A stretch of DNA of 39,120 nt, from contig CAYQFL010000004.1 in assembly GCA_964416905.1 (NCBI GenBank), positions 1 through 39,120 on the forward strand. The letters run 5' to 3'. This document shows, piece after piece, positions 38,697 to 39,120 of the stretch. A program made the translations under genes and the position numbers. The notes below the pieces were generated by a model, which made no database searches, was not told where the DNA came from, and was given only the letters and a program-made list of their open reading frames with translations. Numbering within the stretch: position 1 is the first letter of the stretch; each line of letters opens with the position of its first letter. The DNA comes from JASKKU01 sp964416905. GTDB taxonomy: Archaea; Nanobdellota; Nanobdellia; Woesearchaeales; JASKKU01.

Positions 38697-38850
38697 ACCG
38701 CGAAACAAAGCGGTTTTGATGTTTTTTACATCGCCTCCAATATTCTTTTTGAATGAGCACTTAACTCATGTTTAAGTGTGAGGGAAGCCTCTCTAAGAGA
38801 GATACTTTAAGTGATGCAGAGTTTCTAGACTCTTGCGACCAAGTAAACGC
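38697..38850 (+). other. Pre-16S rRNA leader with hairpins
   Basis: The leader holds a small GC hairpin ACCGC/GCGGT (38697-38714) followed by T, then CACTTAA/TTAAGTG and CTCTC/GAGAG hairpins. A second TTTAAGTG near 38806 could also pair with CACTTAA. These are likely processing-stem or antitermination elements; the 3' partner strand lies outside the window. Confidence 0.45.
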
Positions 38851-39120
38851 AGTCCCGTTGATCCTGCGGGAGGTCGCTGCTATGGGGGTCAGACTAAGCC
38901 ATGCAAGTGAGGGATGTTTCTTCCGAAATGTCCCCGCGAACTGCTCAGTAACACGTCGGTAATCTGCCTTTAGGTCCGGGATAACCTCGGGAAACTGAGG
39001 GTAAACCTGGATAGGGGATAACCTCTGGAAGGAGTTGTCCCTGAAATCCGTGCCTAAAGATGAGCCGGCGGCGGATTAGGTTGTTGGCGGGGTAACGGCC
39101 CACCAAGCCTAAGATCCGTA
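38851..39120 (+). rRNA. 16S ribosomal RNA, 5' part (cut by the window end)
   Basis: The 5' end CCCGTTGATCCTGCGGGAGG corresponds to the archaeal start CCGGTTGATCCTGCCGG, with two compensating changes that keep the first helix. GACTAAGCCATGCAAGT and CAGTAACACGTCGG are clearly archaeal 16S. The exact first base is an estimate. Only ~270 bases are present. Confidence 0.96.

Noticed and set aside
38768..38962. Open frame of 64 codons across the 16S leader and 5' end
   Set aside because: It overlaps the conserved start of 16S rRNA and has no ribosome site.
1..39120. Insertion sequences, integrases or prophage
   Set aside because: No transposase, recombinase or long terminal repeats were recognised; the content is housekeeping throughout.

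Overview
This window looks like a piece of a small, AT-rich archaeal genome, most likely a DPANN lineage of the Woesearchaeota/Pacearchaeota kind. Archaeal identity is seen directly: ribosomal proteins eS8, eL37 (L37Ae) and eL41, RNA polymerase subunits Rpo11 and Rpo12, PAN, CDC48, FEN-1, archaeal DnaG, Cbf5, EndA, aEF-1beta, prefoldin beta, Pcc1, a C/D-box sRNA and the 5' end of an archaeal-type 16S rRNA gene. Many genes have an archaeal TATA box, short spacing and a GGTGA-type ribosome site. The lineage is an inference. There is one assembly gap of exactly 100 N (6427-6526), which cuts a small gene.

Layout. 1-6570: a partial gene, a membrane-anchored hypothetical, DUF763, DUF5652, an unrecognised conserved protein, eS8, a stand-alone NFACT-R protein, a DUF99-QueH pair, a membrane protein and the gap-broken gene. 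6705-11046: a proteostasis cluster (Hsp20, an ATPase-less CDC48 N-domain protein, CDC48) with a divergent winged-helix regulator. 11135-19375: RecB-like nuclease, a family-4-like uracil-DNA glycosylase without Fe-S cysteines, pheS-pheT, endA, a winged-helix protein, FEN-1 and a membrane protein. 19362-28099, mostly minus strand: a Trm5 methyltransferase interrupted by a TIM-barrel domain, M18 aminopeptidase-PAN, TldD-TldE and a HerA-like ATPase; a C/D-box sRNA on the plus strand lies between the Trm5 fusion and PAN. 28157-35354: trm1, aEF-1beta with a four-knuckle Zn-ribbon protein, an AbrB-PhoU regulator, cbf5, a bacterial-type tRNA-guanine transglycosylase, an unidentified structured RNA and dnaG. 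35504-39120: tRNA-Pro, eL37, rpoP, pcc1, prefoldin beta and UPF0147 as a tight cluster, then rpoL, an A24 prepilin peptidase, eL41 and the 16S rRNA.

Two themes join the genes. The first is tRNA and rRNA maturation: EndA, Trm1, Trm5, Cbf5, TGT, QueH, the KEOPS subunit Pcc1 and the sRNA. The second is protein quality control: Hsp20, CDC48, PAN, M18, TldD/E, prefoldin and NFACT-R.

The most unusual observations are: (1) a Trm5-type methyltransferase whose Rossmann fold is split by about 245 residues of a TIM barrel that keeps its metal-ligand-like residues; (2) a bacterial-type TGT plus QueH, which suggests queuosine rather than only archaeosine in this archaeon; (3) an orphan CDC48 N-domain protein directly upstream of cdc48; (4) a GC-rich structured RNA at about 33674-33885 with three copies of ACGAGGG that I could not assign to a known family.
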